Shown here in pieces: positions 12,035 to 23,100 of a DNA stretch of 46,577 bases (positions within the stretch are counted from its first letter, which is position 1; every line of letters starts with the position of its first letter). The stretch is from Bacteroidaceae bacterium. GTDB taxonomy: Bacteria; Bacteroidota; Bacteroidia; Bacteroidales; Bacteroidaceae. The notes under the pieces are model-generated. The model saw only the letters and a list, made by a program, of their open reading frames with translations, was not told the origin of the DNA and did no database searches. A program made the translations under genes and the position numbers. The stretch is from assembly GCA_017548075.1 (NCBI GenBank), contig JAFYNL010000042.1:1-46577 (forward strand). Reading direction: 5' to 3'.

Positions 12035-13651
12035 ATGCAAAAGATTCTACTATATCTCATCACTCTTTTGGTCAGCATAAATGCGATGCCGCAGGTGACT
12101 GACTACCAGAACTGGATGGCAAGCCTCGACGACAATGCCTTCATCTGCCAGCTCTCCATTCCTGGTGCGCACGATGCCTGCTGCAGTTCCTTCTCGGGAA
12201 TGAGCGCTATCGGTGCGGCCTTCGCAGGAAAGGTGCAGACAAAATCTGTACAGCAAATGTTGCCTCTGGGTGTCCGTGGCTTCGACCTGCGTCCTGCTGT
12301 AAAAGACGGCAAGCTGACCATCTGCCACGGCATTCTTGTCACGAGTTTCGACTTCAATACCATTATGCAGCAACTTTGCACATATCTGGATGCGCATCCG
12401 TCGGAGTTCTGCGTCGTGACTATGAGGCATGAGGTAGAGGCTGATGATGGCGACTCGAGTTTTGGCTCCAAGCTGCAGACAAGCCTTGCTTCCATCAAAG
12501 ACCATCTGGTTGATTTCCGCCCCAATCTCACTGTTGGAGAGGCTCGCGGCAAGATTCTCTTCATCAGTCGAGATGCGTACGACGAGCCTATGTACGGCGG
12601 CAGATTGGTTGACCTTCGCGACAATCAGTCCGACATCAACAATATGCTTGGCGGCCATTGTTACGGTCCCAGCTCATACAAATGCTCATGGTGGGTGCAA
12701 GGCTATTACCAGTATTCCGATGTCAATGACAAGAAGAACGCCATACTCGCCATGCTTACCAAGAGTTCTGAACTTGCCGGCAAATATACATACACATGGG
12801 TCGACAATGGGGCAGCCGGCTATAAGGAAACGGGCACCAACTCTGCCTGCCAAGCCAATGCTCAGGCATGCAATCCTTACTTGCAGGGGCTTCTCGCCTC
12901 GGGCAACTACAATGGCCCTGTAGGGTTTGTCTTCATGGACTTCTGTTGCGATGGCGACAATTCAGGCTACTACGGCTTGAGCCTCACAAAAGAACTTATA
13001 AACCACAATTTCCGCTATACGATGTCCAAGCAGGGAGACCCCATCTACGATGCCGATGGCAACCTCTATGTAGCTCCCAAAGGACAGGAAATGATGTGGG
13101 AAGGTAAAATCCTCCGTAGGGCAAGTACCACCCAAACTGGGCCTTCAGGATGGTACAAACCGGACTTCGACGATTCGGAATGGGAGACTGTGTGCTTCCC
13201 CATTGCCTCCAATGGCTACGATGCGCCTTATTACTCGCTATGGGACGGCGAAAACAACAGTATCTTTATTCGTCGGGAGTTCTATATCGACATCGATCCT
13301 TCCCTCGACACCTACAAGTTTTATGTCCGCCACGACGACGATTACAAGGTCTATATCAATGGCAAACAGGTTGACACTCAAACCGGAGCGATAAGCACTT
13401 ACCGCACAGCCAGGATCGCCCCAGCTCGGCTCTGTGTTGGGCGCAATGTCATTGCCGTTCAAGCGAAGCAGTTCACGGGCGCAGCCTACTTCGATTGCGG
13501 TGTGCTCTGCATCATCGATGCCACTGGTATTGAAAAGATTGAGGACGTTGAAGACTCAAAGGACCTTATTTATAATCTTGCAGGTCAGCGCTTGAACAAG
13601 TTGCAAAAGGGCATCAACATTGTTGGCGGCCGAAAGGTCTTGATTAAGTGA
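12035..13651 (+). CDS. Secreted PI-PLC X-domain-like protein with jelly-roll domain
   Basis: 538 aa. Signal peptide (MQKILLYLITLLVSINAM), then a phosphatidylinositol-specific phospholipase C X-type barrel: IPGAHDACCSS with catalytic-type His46, GVRGFDLRP, and TICHG with the second His98. It presumably cleaves a phosphodiester in phosphoinositide-like lipids or glycolipids outside the cell by acid/base catalysis through the two His. From about residue 360 a beta-rich jelly roll follows (GWYKPDFDDSEW, FIRREFYID, VYINGKQV), like the binding domains attached to glycosidases. The tail IYNLAGQRLNKLQKGINI ends the protein. The start at 12035 follows the promoter and opens the signal peptide; the longer upstream frame overlaps the promoter. 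Confidence 0.85.
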   Translation: MQKILLYLITLLVSINAMPQVTDYQNWMASLDDNAFICQLSIPGAHDACCSSFSGMSAIGAAFAGKVQTKSVQQMLPLGVRGFDLRPAVKDGKLTICHGILVTSFDFNTIMQQLCTYLDAHPSEFCVVTMRHEVEADDGDSSFGSKLQTSLASIKDHLVDFRPNLTVGEARGKILFISRDAYDEPMYGGRLVDLRDNQSDINNMLGGHCYGPSSYKCSWWVQGYYQYSDVNDKKNAILAMLTKSSELAGKYTYTWVDNGAAGYKETGTNSACQANAQACNPYLQGLLASGNYNGPVGFVFMDFCCDGDNSGYYGLSLTKELINHNFRYTMSKQGDPIYDADGNLYVAPKGQEMMWEGKILRRASTTQTGPSGWYKPDFDDSEWETVCFPIASNGYDAPYYSLWDGENNSIFIRREFYIDIDPSLDTYKFYVRHDDDYKVYINGKQVDTQTGAISTYRTARIAPARLCVGRNVIAVQAKQFTGAAYFDCGVLCIIDATGIEKIEDVEDSKDLIYNLAGQRLNKLQKGINIVGGRKVLIK

Positions 13652-13730
13652 GAGCAGAGCCAAACTCGTTTGAGCTATGCCGAGCGGGAAAGAGCTCGAC
13701 GAAGTCAAGGTCTTAAGTGAGAGCAGAGTA
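13636..13730 (+). repeat. Direct repeat flanking a short inverted segment
   Basis: The segment AGGTCTT..TAAGTGAGAGCAGAG occurs at about 13636-13659 and again at 13709-13730. The first copy includes the last codons and stop of the PI-PLC gene. The spacer holds GAGCT...AGCTC. It may be a small insertion that duplicated the gene end, or a fragment of a larger genomic repeat. It occupies the 81-bp gap between convergent genes. Confidence 0.45.
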
Positions 13731-13732
13731 AA

Positions 13733-14386
13733 TTACTCTACAATCTGACCGTCTTGCATGCAAATTTTGCGGTCGGCAAGGTCGGCAAGTTGCTCATCGT
13801 GGGTAACGATGACGAAGGTCTGCCCCATTTGGTCCCTCAAATCAAAGAAAAGTCGATGCAATTCTTCCTTATTATGGCTGTCGAGCGAACCGCTTGGCTC
13901 GTCGGCAAAGACTACATCGGGCTTGTTTATGAGGGCTCTTGCTACGGCAACGCGTTGCTTCTCTCCTCCAGAAAGTTCGTTAGGCTTGTGAGAGGCGCGG
14001 TCTGAAAGTCCCATGAAGGCAAGCAGTTCCTCTGCCCTCTTTCTTGCTTCGCGCTTGGATGTGCCACCGATGAGAGCTGGCATCATAATGTTTTCCAATG
14101 CCGTAAACTCGGGCAGGAGTTGGTGAAACTGGAAGACAAAGCCCATGTGCTTGTTGCGGAAGGCTGAACGCTTGGCGTCGCTGAGTTTCATGACATTTGT
14201 TCCGTCTATAACGACGCTGCCACAGTCGGGTTTATCGAGGGTTCCCATGATTTGCAGGAGTGTTGTCTTTCCTGCGCCACTTGGTCCGACTATGCTTACA
14301 ATCTTGCCTCTCTCTATGTCGAGGTCGATGCCTTTCAGCACTTCAAGGCTGCCAAAACTCTTCTTTATGTTGCGAACTTCTATCAT
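13733..14386 (-). CDS. lolD: ABC transporter ATP-binding protein, LolD-like
   Basis: 217 aa, the usual size for LolD/MacB-type ATPases. Walker [10 protein letters not shown] (34-42), Q-loop [15 protein letters not shown], signature LSGGEKQR (about 138-145), Walker B VVFADEP followed by SGSLD, and H-loop VTHD. LolD powers release of lipoproteins from the inner membrane together with LolC/E; no permease gene lies beside it here, as is common in Bacteroidetes. Its ATG overlaps the TGA of the upstream antiporter-protease gene (ATGA), so it is probably co-translated with it. The assignment to LolD rather than another MacB-like ATPase is by similarity only. Confidence 0.8.
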   Translation of the reverse strand: MIEVRNIKKSFGSLEVLKGIDLDIERGKIVSIVGPSGAGKTTLLQIMGTLDKPDCGSVVIDGTNVMKLSDAKRSAFRNKHMGFVFQFHQLLPEFTALENIMMPALIGGTSKREARKRAEELLAFMGLSDRASHKPNELSGGEKQRVAVARALINKPDVVFADEPSGSLDSHNKEELHRLFFDLRDQMGQTFVIVTHDEQLADLADRKICMQDGQIVE

Positions 14387-17300
14387 TGCACTAAAACTTT
14401 CTTTCCTCCTATTATGTTGATGCCTCTCTGCGGGCGGCTCAGTCGTTGCCCGGAGAGGTTGTAAATCTCATTGTTAAGGTTAGCGTTAAGGTTTTCTATT
14501 TTGTCGTAGTGGTCCAGCAGGTAGTTGAGACCGGCTTCCGCATCTATCTCACCGTAGCCATAGTCGTTGTTGGGGTATGCGAGGCTGGTGTCGTGATGAT
14601 GGCAAGTGGCTTTGAAAGCCTCAAGGACAAGTTCTTTGGTCAAGGCAGGCATGGCTTCCAACCATTGCGCTATGATGCCTGCGACGATGGGGCTCGCCAT
14701 ACTGGTACCTCGCTGGCATGACCAGGAATAGGTTCGGCCGTTGAAGGTGGAGCGACTCACATCGTAAGCCAACATATAGTCATCTGGATTCAGTTCTGTA
14801 TAATAGCTGTTGAAGCCAGCAATAATGTTTGTTCCAGGCGCCACGACATCGGGCTTGATGTGCCCGGCCAGCGTAGGACCTCTGCTGCTATAGTTCGACA
14901 CTTCCCCGCCAACGCCTCTGTTGTAGTCCATCCACTTGCCATCGGCATTGGTGAAGCCTACCCTATAGGATGTAGCTCCCACAGAAATGACGCTGGGGTC
15001 GGAGCTGGGGAAGTTGACGTTATGCGTCGATTCTGCATCCGGATAGTCGGGATAGTAAGCAAGGTTCAGAAGATAGCCCAACTCCTGGAACACTTCGACC
15101 TCTGCCTCCTTACCGCAGACAGAAAGACCTATCTGCATGGAAGTGACCGGACCTTTGGGTATCTTGGTTATCACGACGTCCGTCACAAGTTGGTCAGAGT
15201 CGTAGCAACTGGGATAACAGCCAAACATAAGTTGAAATGTATAACGTCCCGCAGTAACGGTATCGACAAGTAGGCTGTCCTCAGTAGCAAGAATGTCCTC
15301 GAGGGGAACCTCGTAGTTAAGAAGAGGCTCTGAGGGAGACTTCATGAAATCCAGTTTTATACTGAAGTCGCCTCTGCTGCGAAGCATCATATATGTATTG
15401 TTGCCTCCAGGCTGGAGAATCGCTGCGGAACGCTCCTTACCATAAGGCTTCTGCATATATGTGCCATAAAGACTCTGATTGCCCGCAGATGAACAAATTA
15501 AACGACCTGGGCGAACCATACTGTCAAGCACGATACTATAGAGTTGAGCCTCGCCCCATAGGTCTTCATGAGAGCCTTCGCTGAAGTTTATGACACATGG
15601 CTTGTTGACTTTATCGGCATAACGGAAGATGTATTCGAAGCCCAATAGGTCGATAGCGGAACCATAAATGTCCCAAAGCGAGTCAGGAACAAGTTCTTTA
15701 TCGTCTGAAACGGCATTCGAAACCAGGCAGATATCGGCATCAGGAGCCATGCCTATGTAGGGGGAATCATAGCCGCTTCCTGCAGCTGTAGTGGCTGTAT
15801 GGGAGCCATGATACTGCAGACGACTGTCGGAAGAACAAGCCTTCTGGAGAATGCTCTCTTTTGTTGTATAAGCCTTTCCCACAGGCAACTCCAAGCCATA
15901 GACAGTCTGTGGTCCATTGTCTGTTGTCTCTTGTCCCTCGAGGTCCAGCATATCCCAAAAGGAACCCACTCTGTAAGTACTCAGGTCGCGACTATAGAAG
16001 GAAGGATTGGTCAGGTCGAAACCTATATCCATCACGCCCACCACAACGCCTTTGCCAGTATAAGCAGAACGACTGGCTGTGGGGTAACGCAGAAGGTCGG
16101 AGCGAGTAATGATGGCAGAAGTGTCTGTCTGCGCCTCACAAACCTTGCCACACTCTATGCGATGCACTTCAGGCCTGAGAGAAAGCGCGCCAAGCTCAGT
16201 CTTCGGAACACTTGCGGCATAGATGTTTCCCCAATGAGCAAAGGTCTTACACCCATGCTCGCGAAGGACTTCTTCACTATCACTCTGGACGAGGGTTAAC
16301 ATAGTTTCCCTTGTTCGCGCCTGAGCCTTCAATCTTGAACTCTGAGATTTGAGTTGCTTCAAAGTTTCGCACCTCACTAAAGGCGACATCTTCTCGAAGC
16401 GAGGCCTTTGTGCCTGTGCAAAGAAGGGCAGCATAAACGCCAACATGAGCAAGGTTGAGCGCCTTGCAGTAAAGAAATGCCTGCGAAGCCAACCTCCAAT
16501 GGAACGAGGCTGACGCTGTACTGCAGTACCATTCGGGGTGAAGACTGAGATACTTTCCTGCGGCTCGCCCCATTGGTCGGGGAACAAGAGCATAACACTC
16601 GTCTGACTGAAATAGCGATGAATCAACAAGGGAAGTTCCTCGAAGTTGTCTTGATAGGAGATGAAGCCAGGTCTTGCCGTCACAGCCACAAGCATGCAAC
16701 TCAGGTCGAGTTCGTTCTGCAAGTTGAGGAACTGCATCCATCTGTTCATCTCAGTATAATGGGAGCGAACATGACTGTGCTTCTGCTCCATGTAGCCTTT
16801 AATATAAGGTAATGTGTCGGCATGAGCATGATATTCCAAATGACAGTCAAGTTCCTCTCCTATTCTGCAGATGTGTTCCAGCCATTTATAGAAGCCGACT
16901 TCGTACTCGGCCTTTTGCGGAACAGCTATCACGACTCGCCTAATCGTTCCAGGAGGCACGATGCTGCGAACCGCCATAACTTCTCTGTGACTTCCGCTCA
17001 CTACATTATCTATCACGCTTCCCAAGGAAGACTTCGCCATTCCTGTAGTCCTGTCGTTCAAGCACATAATGACCTCACCACAATCATACTCATTCATGGT
17101 GTGGAGAATTCCGCCTGCAATGTTCGTACTCATGCGGCTTAGTGTAGCCATAGGCACATCGGCGGCAGCGGCAATCATTTGAGCTTTCTCCAACAATCTG
17201 CGTCCCATCAAGTGATTATTGTCGGTTGTCTGTTGTCCGTTGTCATAGGAAACAGAAAGTCCCATCAGGCTATCGGGGATGAAAGGATTGCGAATGAGGA

Positions 17301-18600
17301 TGGCGAGCTGAGTCATCACATCCACATTGTCCTCCTGACTGTAGGTTATCAGGCACTTTCCATGATAAGAACCTCTGTTGTCTTCGAGCGAAGTATCACT
17401 CAAAGCTAGTTGTTTAGCTCCTCTGTTCGTGGCAAAACCACTAATCAGACAACTAAAGAAAATGAGCATAACTGTGCCGCCAAGCACTTCGTCGTTCATA
17501 AGTCCAACTCCTGGAGCAGTTCCGATAGTTACGATTGCGAGGGCTCCAGCCGCATGAGCATTGGTCAGACCAAACATCAGCCACATACTGTTGCGGTTCT
17601 CTCCCATCGTCCAAGCCATAACCGCAGAGGCAAAGAACTTTGAGAGCATTCCCGTCACAACCATTACAATCACGAGCCAAAGCGTTTCAGGTTGCCTGAT
17701 GATAATGCCCAAGTCGATAATCATACCCACTCCAATCAGGAAATAAGGAATGAAGAGCGCATTTCCAACAAATTCGAGACGAGACATCAACGGACTCGTT
17801 TTTGGAATGAGACGGTTGACAATCAAGCCTGCAAGGAAAGCTCCGAGCAGTCCTTCAAGTCCCACCATCTTTGCCAAAGACGCACTAAGGAAGACGAGGG
17901 CAAGGATGAAAATGAACTGCATGACGCCATCTTCGTACCTTCGCAGGAACCATCGTCCCACTCTTGGAAACACAAAGATAGCGAAGGCAACATAGAGCAC
18001 ACATTTGATGCCAAAGAGAAGCCAAGTCATCCAAGATGTGTCCGGACTTTGTCCGCCTACAACTATCGCCAACACCAACAAGGCTGCAAAGAGAGCAATG
18101 GCAGTTGCAACCACACTCACGACTACTGCTCTGTGCCTACTCAAGCCGTAACGCCCTACAATTGGGTAAGTTACGAGGGTATGACTGGCATAGATACAAG
18201 CCAAAAGAAGGCTCGTAGAAAGGCTGAAATCAAGTAGCCAAAGGCTCGTCACAATGCCAAGCAAGAAAGGAATACTAAAGGTAAGTATGCCAAAATTCAA
18301 GCCTATTCTGCCATATTGCTCCACGCTTCCCATCTCCAACTCCAAGCCGGCAAGGAACATAATGTAGTAGATGCCCACTTGCCCGAAAAGCTCGAAGGAG
18401 CGGTCATGAGCAAGAAGATTGAAGCCATACTGACCTACGAGCATGCCTGCAAGGATAAGTCCGATGATTGGCGGCACTCTGAGTTGCCTGAGCAATAATG
18501 GAGCAAACAAAATGATGCCCAACACCACAGAGAAAATCCAAGTGGGGTCGGTGATGAGAGCCGTTGCAGGAACGACTTGCAGAGCACAGAAAAGCATCAT
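14383..18600 (-). CDS. Fusion of Kef-type cation:proton antiporter and secreted S8 subtilase
   Basis: One uninterrupted 1405-codon frame. Residues 1-400: CPA2 antiporter with about 12-13 membrane spans ([30 protein letters not shown]). Residues about 410-700: two USP-like cytoplasmic domains. Residues about 702-724: basic RRHFFTARR followed by hydrophobic [12 protein letters not shown], a signal peptide or extra span. Residues about 850-1370: subtilase with Asp (GVMDIGFD, near 857), His (YHGSHTAT, near 932), oxyanion Asn (SSAGN) and Ser (GTSMASP, near 1300). The end is [18 protein letters not shown]. Charge distribution would place the protease in the periplasm. It may be a true fusion, or an antiporter gene that lost its stop codon in front of a protease that still starts internally. 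LolD overlaps its stop. Confidence 0.8.
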   Translation of the reverse strand: MMLFCALQVVPATALITDPTWIFSVVLGIILFAPLLLRQLRVPPIIGLILAGMLVGQYGFNLLAHDRSFELFGQVGIYYIMFLAGLELEMGSVEQYGRIGLNFGILTFSIPFLLGIVTSLWLLDFSLSTSLLLACIYASHTLVTYPIVGRYGLSRHRAVVVSVVATAIALFAALLVLAIVVGGQSPDTSWMTWLLFGIKCVLYVAFAIFVFPRVGRWFLRRYEDGVMQFIFILALVFLSASLAKMVGLEGLLGAFLAGLIVNRLIPKTSPLMSRLEFVGNALFIPYFLIGVGMIIDLGIIIRQPETLWLVIVMVVTGMLSKFFASAVMAWTMGENRNSMWLMFGLTNAHAAGALAIVTIGTAPGVGLMNDEVLGGTVMLIFFSCLISGFATNRGAKQLALSDTSLEDNRGSYHGKCLITYSQEDNVDVMTQLAILIRNPFIPDSLMGLSVSYDNGQQTTDNNHLMGRRLLEKAQMIAAAADVPMATLSRMSTNIAGGILHTMNEYDCGEVIMCLNDRTTGMAKSSLGSVIDNVVSGSHREVMAVRSIVPPGTIRRVVIAVPQKAEYEVGFYKWLEHICRIGEELDCHLEYHAHADTLPYIKGYMEQKHSHVRSHYTEMNRWMQFLNLQNELDLSCMLVAVTARPGFISYQDNFEELPLLIHRYFSQTSVMLLFPDQWGEPQESISVFTPNGTAVQRQPRSIGGWLRRHFFTARRSTLLMLAFMLPFFAQAQRPRFEKMSPLVRCETLKQLKSQSSRLKAQARTRETMLTLVQSDSEEVLREHGCKTFAHWGNIYAASVPKTELGALSLRPEVHRIECGKVCEAQTDTSAIITRSDLLRYPTASRSAYTGKGVVVGVMDIGFDLTNPSFYSRDLSTYRVGSFWDMLDLEGQETTDNGPQTVYGLELPVGKAYTTKESILQKACSSDSRLQYHGSHTATTAAGSGYDSPYIGMAPDADICLVSNAVSDDKELVPDSLWDIYGSAIDLLGFEYIFRYADKVNKPCVINFSEGSHEDLWGEAQLYSIVLDSMVRPGRLICSSAGNQSLYGTYMQKPYGKERSAAILQPGGNNTYMMLRSRGDFSIKLDFMKSPSEPLLNYEVPLEDILATEDSLLVDTVTAGRYTFQLMFGCYPSCYDSDQLVTDVVITKIPKGPVTSMQIGLSVCGKEAEVEVFQELGYLLNLAYYPDYPDAESTHNVNFPSSDPSVISVGATSYRVGFTNADGKWMDYNRGVGGEVSNYSSRGPTLAGHIKPDVVAPGTNIIAGFNSYYTELNPDDYMLAYDVSRSTFNGRTYSWSCQRGTSMASPIVAGIIAQWLEAMPALTKELVLEAFKATCHHHDTSLAYPNNDYGYGEIDAEAGLNYLLDHYDKIENLNANLNNEIYNLSGQRLSRPQRGINIIGGKKVLVQ

Positions 18601-18629
18601 TTTCGGCGTGTTAAGTGTATAATTCGGGA

Positions 18630-18637
18630 CAAAGATA
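18630..18637 (-). promoter_or_regulatory. -7 box of the antiporter-subtilase gene
   Basis: TATCTTTG on the minus strand, 29 nt before the ATG at 18600. No convincing -33 TTTG at the usual distance. Confidence 0.55.
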
Positions 18638-18711
18638 CGAAAAATTTCTCAATTCCTCCTTCATTATTATTAAATTATTTGTGAGGACGCATTCCACAGA
18701 ACTCTATAAAA

Positions 18712-18812
18712 CGACTGCAGGGATGATTCCAAACATAACACGTTAACTTTGCCAACATAACACGTTAAGTTTGCAATCGTAACACGTTAAGTTTGCCAAC
18801 GACACTGGGGTT
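18712..18812 (+). repeat. 22-bp phased inverted-repeat array (array C)
   Basis: Head CGACTGCAGGGATGATT (CTGCAG at 18715). Dyads TAAC-AC-GTTA start at 18736, 18758 and 18780; a terminal half-unit ACAC-TG-GGGTTG starts at 18802. The period is exactly 22 bp. Between dyads lie TTTGCCAAC-type linkers whose own dyad centre falls 11 bp from each neighbour. Confidence 0.9.
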
Positions 18813-18876
18813 GTTTACAAACAAGACCTTTGACCTTAATCAAAAACACACGCCAAAGACAAAAAAAATCTCTACT

Positions 18877-18897
18877 CCCTAATCTCTAATCTCTAAT
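18877..18897 (+). repeat. Heptamer microsatellite upstream of asd
   Basis: Three consecutive TAATCTC-type units just upstream of the -7 box. The complementary motif (AGAGATTAGGGA) recurs at 33101-33112 and in 40751-40773. Confidence 0.6.
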
Positions 18898-18904
18898 CTT
18901 TTCG

Positions 18905-18912
18905 TACCTTTG
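18905..18912 (+). promoter_or_regulatory. -7 box of asd
   Basis: TACCTTTG, 27 nt before the ATG at 18940. The -33 region overlaps the heptamer repeats and has no clear TTTG. Confidence 0.65.
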
Positions 18913-18939
18913 CAGCACAATTTTATTTTGAATTAAAAG

Positions 18940-19950
18940 ATGAGAGTTGCTATTGTAGGCGCAAGTGGTGCCGTAGGACAGGAGTTCCTGCGAGTGCTCG
19001 ACGAGAGAAATTTCCCCATCGACGAACTGCTTCTGTTTGGCAGTCAGCGTAGTGCAGGACGGAAATACACTTTCCGAGGTAAAGAGATTGAAGTAAAACT
19101 TCTTCAGCATAACGACGATTTCAAAGGTGTCGATATTGCCTTCACGAGTGCTGGAGGCGGCACCAGCAAAGAGTTTGCTGAGACCATTACGAAGCACGGA
19201 GCTGTGATGATTGACAATTCCAGCGCTTTCCGAATGGACGAAGATGTGCCTTTGGTTGTCCCTGAATGCAATGCCGAAGACGCTCTCAACCGTCCTCGTG
19301 GCATCATAGCAAACCCCAACTGCACCACTATCATGATGGTAGTTGCCCTTCAAGCCCTCGAAAACTTGTCTCACATAAAGCGCGTTCATGTGGCTAGCTA
19401 TCAGGCTGCAAGCGGAGCAGGAGCAGCTGCGATGGCTGAACTCTACGAACAATATCGCCAAGTCCTTGCAGGAGAGAAGCCCACAGTCGAGAAGTTCGCC
19501 TATCAGTTGGCATTCAATGTGATTCCTCAGATTGATGTCTTCTGCGATAATGGCTACACCAAAGAGGAAATGAAGATGTACAACGAGACCAAGAAAATCA
19601 TGCATACCGATTGCGAAGTGAGTGCAATGTGTGTGCGTGTCCCTAGTCTTCGTTGCCACAGCGAAAGCGTTTGGGCAGAGACAGAGCGTCCCGTTAGTGT
19701 CGAAGAGTTTCAGCGAGCCATTCGCGAAGGCAAAGGCCTCCAACTCGAAGACGAGCCTGCAAGCAAAAAATACCCAATGCCTCTCTTCCATGAGAACTGC
19801 GACGATGTCTTTGTAGGCCGAGTTCGCAAAGACCTTGCAAACCCCAATGGCATTACGTTCTGGCTGGTTAGCGACCAGATAAAAAAGGGTGCTGCCCTCA
19901 ATGCAGTACAGATTGCAGAGTACCTCATCGAGGTAGGAAATATCAAATAA
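18940..19950 (+). CDS. asd: Aspartate-semialdehyde dehydrogenase
   Basis: 336 aa, the normal length. It reduces aspartyl phosphate to aspartate semialdehyde with NADPH, leading to lysine/diaminopimelate, methionine and threonine. Seen: N-terminal nucleotide-binding GASGAVG (7-13), [18 protein letters not shown], the catalytic Cys128 in ANPNCTT, and the C-terminal substrate region around [21 protein letters not shown]. It is alone between its own promoter and a strong terminator, so it is monocistronic. Confidence 0.95.
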   Translation: MRVAIVGASGAVGQEFLRVLDERNFPIDELLLFGSQRSAGRKYTFRGKEIEVKLLQHNDDFKGVDIAFTSAGGGTSKEFAETITKHGAVMIDNSSAFRMDEDVPLVVPECNAEDALNRPRGIIANPNCTTIMMVVALQALENLSHIKRVHVASYQAASGAGAAAMAELYEQYRQVLAGEKPTVEKFAYQLAFNVIPQIDVFCDNGYTKEEMKMYNETKKIMHTDCEVSAMCVRVPSLRCHSESVWAETERPVSVEEFQRAIREGKGLQLEDEPASKKYPMPLFHENCDDVFVGRVRKDLANPNGITFWLVSDQIKKGAALNAVQIAEYLIEVGNIK

Positions 19951-19983
19951 AGTCAAGCGAGAGTAACCTCTTCTCAAATTATT

Positions 19984-20024
19984 ACCCCTTCAGACATCTT
20001 TCAAAATGTCGCGAAGGGGTTTTT
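19984..20024 (+). terminator. Terminator of asd
   Basis: ACCCCTTC (19984-19991) pairs with GAAGGGGT (20013-20020), with an inner GACAT/ATGTC stem, followed by a T-run. Confidence 0.9.
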
Positions 20025-20079
20025 CATTTTCAATATAGCATTATTTTGCGGGGAATGCGAAAATATTTGTTGTTTTTCT

Positions 20080-20109
20080 TGCTATATATTAAAATAATGT
20101 ATAACTTTG
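20080..20109 (+). promoter_or_regulatory. Promoter of the giant surface protein gene
   Basis: TTG (20080-20082), 19-bp spacer, TAACTTTG (20102-20109), then an A-rich leader of about 45 nt. Confidence 0.65.
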
Positions 20110-20157
20110 GGGCAGAATATGTATTATTAACCCAATTATTAACCAAAAACAACAAGT

Positions 20158-23100
20158 ATGAAGAAACTATTTCTATTTCTTGCAGCACTTACACTGGGCT
20201 TCGGTCAGCTAATGGCTGAAGAAGTTACATTCAGCGTAAGCGCATTGAAGGCGACGCTTCCGAGCGACAACACGAACATCGCCATTCCTTACACATGGGA
20301 TGGTGCACCTGCTCCGGTGACAGTCACCCTTGCGAAAGAAGGAACAACAACTCAGTCTGTAGGCACTCAGATTCAACTTGCCACAGGCTACACTATCACT
20401 GTGGCTACTACTGGCACCCTTAATTCTGTTGCATTCGCAACAAGTGGTAATGCAAATAAACTTACTGCAGAATCTGGCACTTACACTGGCAGTGGAAAGA
20501 GTGGAACATGGACTCCAGCAGAAGGAACAACTCCTTCCTCTGTTGTATTCACAACAACTGGTAGCTTCCCCTTGTCTTCCATCACAGTCGACTACACTCC
20601 CAAAGGCAATGTAGGCGATGATCCTGTTACTGCATGGACTCAGGAACTTACTGTTGGCGTAGGCCAGACAGGTCAGATCGAATTTACGATGGATGGCACA
20701 CCTGCCGCTGTGACATACACCAGCAGCAACACAAAGGTTGCTACAGTAGCAGCAAACGGTAAAGTCACTGGTGTGGCTGTTGGCACTTGCACCGTCACCA
20801 CTACCATCGACGAAGAGAATGGCAACCGCTGGACAAAGGAAACAGCTGTTACCGTAGTTCAGCCTGAAGCTGTGCTCGTAGCAAATGCTGCCACCTACAC
20901 AGGCTCAGAGCCTTTCATCTGCGACTACCTCACAAAGGATATCTATGCCTTGAACAACCTTGGCAAGTATGAGAAGTGGGGCGTTATGGAAGCTGTTAAC
21001 GGTCTGGAAGGCGTAACAACTTACGAAGGCAAACTCGTCACCAACAATGCCGACAACTGCGAATACAAGTTCGTAGGTGGCGCATGGGTAAACGTTGGCT
21101 CCGTTCTTCCTCAAGAGATTGACACAGAAACCAACTACAAGAACATGCAATGGAATGAGGGTTGGACATGCCGTCACGGCTACGAGAGCACCTTCAACAA
21201 ATTCGTATATAACGAAGAAACCAACACCAATACAATCGATCCTTATGAAGGTCAGGGTGGCTTCGAACCCTACCAGAGCTTCCAGATTGATGGCCTGAAT
21301 CCTGGCGATACATATAAGGTTTCCTTCAAGTACTCAGGCAAAGCTTGGTTCTCTTGGGGCGGCAGAGAGCACTACACAAGCATGCCTTTCTATGTTGCAA
21401 ATACAGAGGACATTACTCGAGATCTTGTTACTTATGAAGCTGGAGGTAATATTCTTGCAGTTGCATCACTGCCCAACACGGAGACCACCAATAAGGAATA
21501 CTCTCTGCAGTTCGATGCAACCGATGACTTCTGTGTATTGGCAGTTCAGTTCGGTGTTTGTGAAGATGGTTCACAAGGCTTTGCATTCTCTTTCGCTGAC
21601 CTCAAAATTGAACGTATTCCTGTTGTTGAGCAATATGTAAACAACTTCAAACTTGTTTCTGTTGACAACGGTGCATACACTCCGCTGGCTTACATTGAGA
21701 ACATCAGTGCTGCTCGCGAGAACGCATACACTTTGCCTTACATCCCTGTAACAGCCACACAAATTGGCATGAAGTTCAAGGTTTATGACACTTCCAGTGG
21801 CTGGAGCGCTATCTTCTGCGCACGTAACACTCATGCCGGCACTGGTATCAGCCTCTACATGAATGGTAACGACAGAGCTCATTTCGGTTACTTCACTGGT
21901 GACACAAGAGGTGCAGGCGACAACTTTGCTCCCTTCAGCCTCGAAACTGACTATACCATTACAGCCGACGTGACCAAGCTCGTTGTAAACGGCACGACCT
22001 ACGAAACCGGCAACACCGAAACCAACGCTACTACACGCGCATTGTCTCTCTTCGCTAATCCCGAATGGGACAACGCTATGCGTGGACGTATTGAATACTG
22101 CACCATTGCAGAAGCAGAAGAGACACTCTTCGACTTCAAGCCTGCAATGCGTCACGACGGCGTATTCGGTTTCTATGATGCAGCAAGCGGACTCTTCGTT
22201 CTTCCTGCACAAGGCAAGCTCGACGGCTATAGCTTTGCTACTCTCGAAGACCAGAGCTACATCTACTTCACAACCGAGCCACGCACCATGTTCGTTGGCT
22301 TCACAGCGAAGTACGAGCCTGTCGTACAGAACATCGAGCCTGCATTCACCTGGACTTCTTCCGATGAAAGCATCGCAACTGTTGCTGCCGATGGTACAGT
22401 TACTGGCGTAGCAAGAGGCACCGTTACCATTACCGCTACTGATACCAACAGCGACTGGACGGCAAGTTATGTCCTGGCAGTTGAACCCGCTACCGTAGCA
22501 GCAAACAATGTTGAGGTTTGGGACGGCAGCAGCGACGCTATCCTTGGTTCTATCCGCATCGACGGTGACCAGTACAGGTTCGCTTACACCGTTGACATCA
22601 ACTCTGGTATGGGTTACAATGGTGACTACTTCAACCACATCTTTGGCGAACCCGCAAAGGACGAGAGTGGCAAGGCTTGGTACGAGGCTGACTATGCAAT
22701 GACCAATGTTCCCGAAGCTATTTGGATTTATGGCAACAACGTACTGCCTAACAGCTGGTCTGGCAACATGGGTGATGTTTATGTTCGCCGCTACTTCAAA
22801 GCAGAAGGCGAACTGCCCGCACAGCTCTACATGCCTGCAGCTCACGACGATGCTCCTTGCGAATACTATATTAATGGTACGCTCGTATGGGCACGTAATG
22901 GTTACGAACCCGGCGTAAACGGCTGGTATGAGGATGAAATCGTGAAGCTCAACGACGAGCAGCGCGCACTCATCAAGACCGACGGCTCTGTTAACGTATT
23001 TGCTTATCACGTTCACCAGAACTGGGGTGGTCGTTATGCTGACGGCGGTATCTATGGCAACAGCATGGCCGACAACTCTCCCAGCAAGAGATTCGAAAGC

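Larger units (their letters stand above)
18601..18939. other. Divergent intergenic region of 339 bp
   Basis: No gene is seen. It contains the minus-strand promoter of the antiporter gene (TATCTTTG, 18637-18630), array C (18712-18812), heptamer repeats (18877-18897) and the asd promoter (18905-18912). Confidence 0.8.

Noticed and set aside
18712-18812. CRISPR array
   Set aside because: The 22-bp period and near-identical units look CRISPR-like, but there are no unique spacers, only three units per site, six scattered copies and no cas genes.
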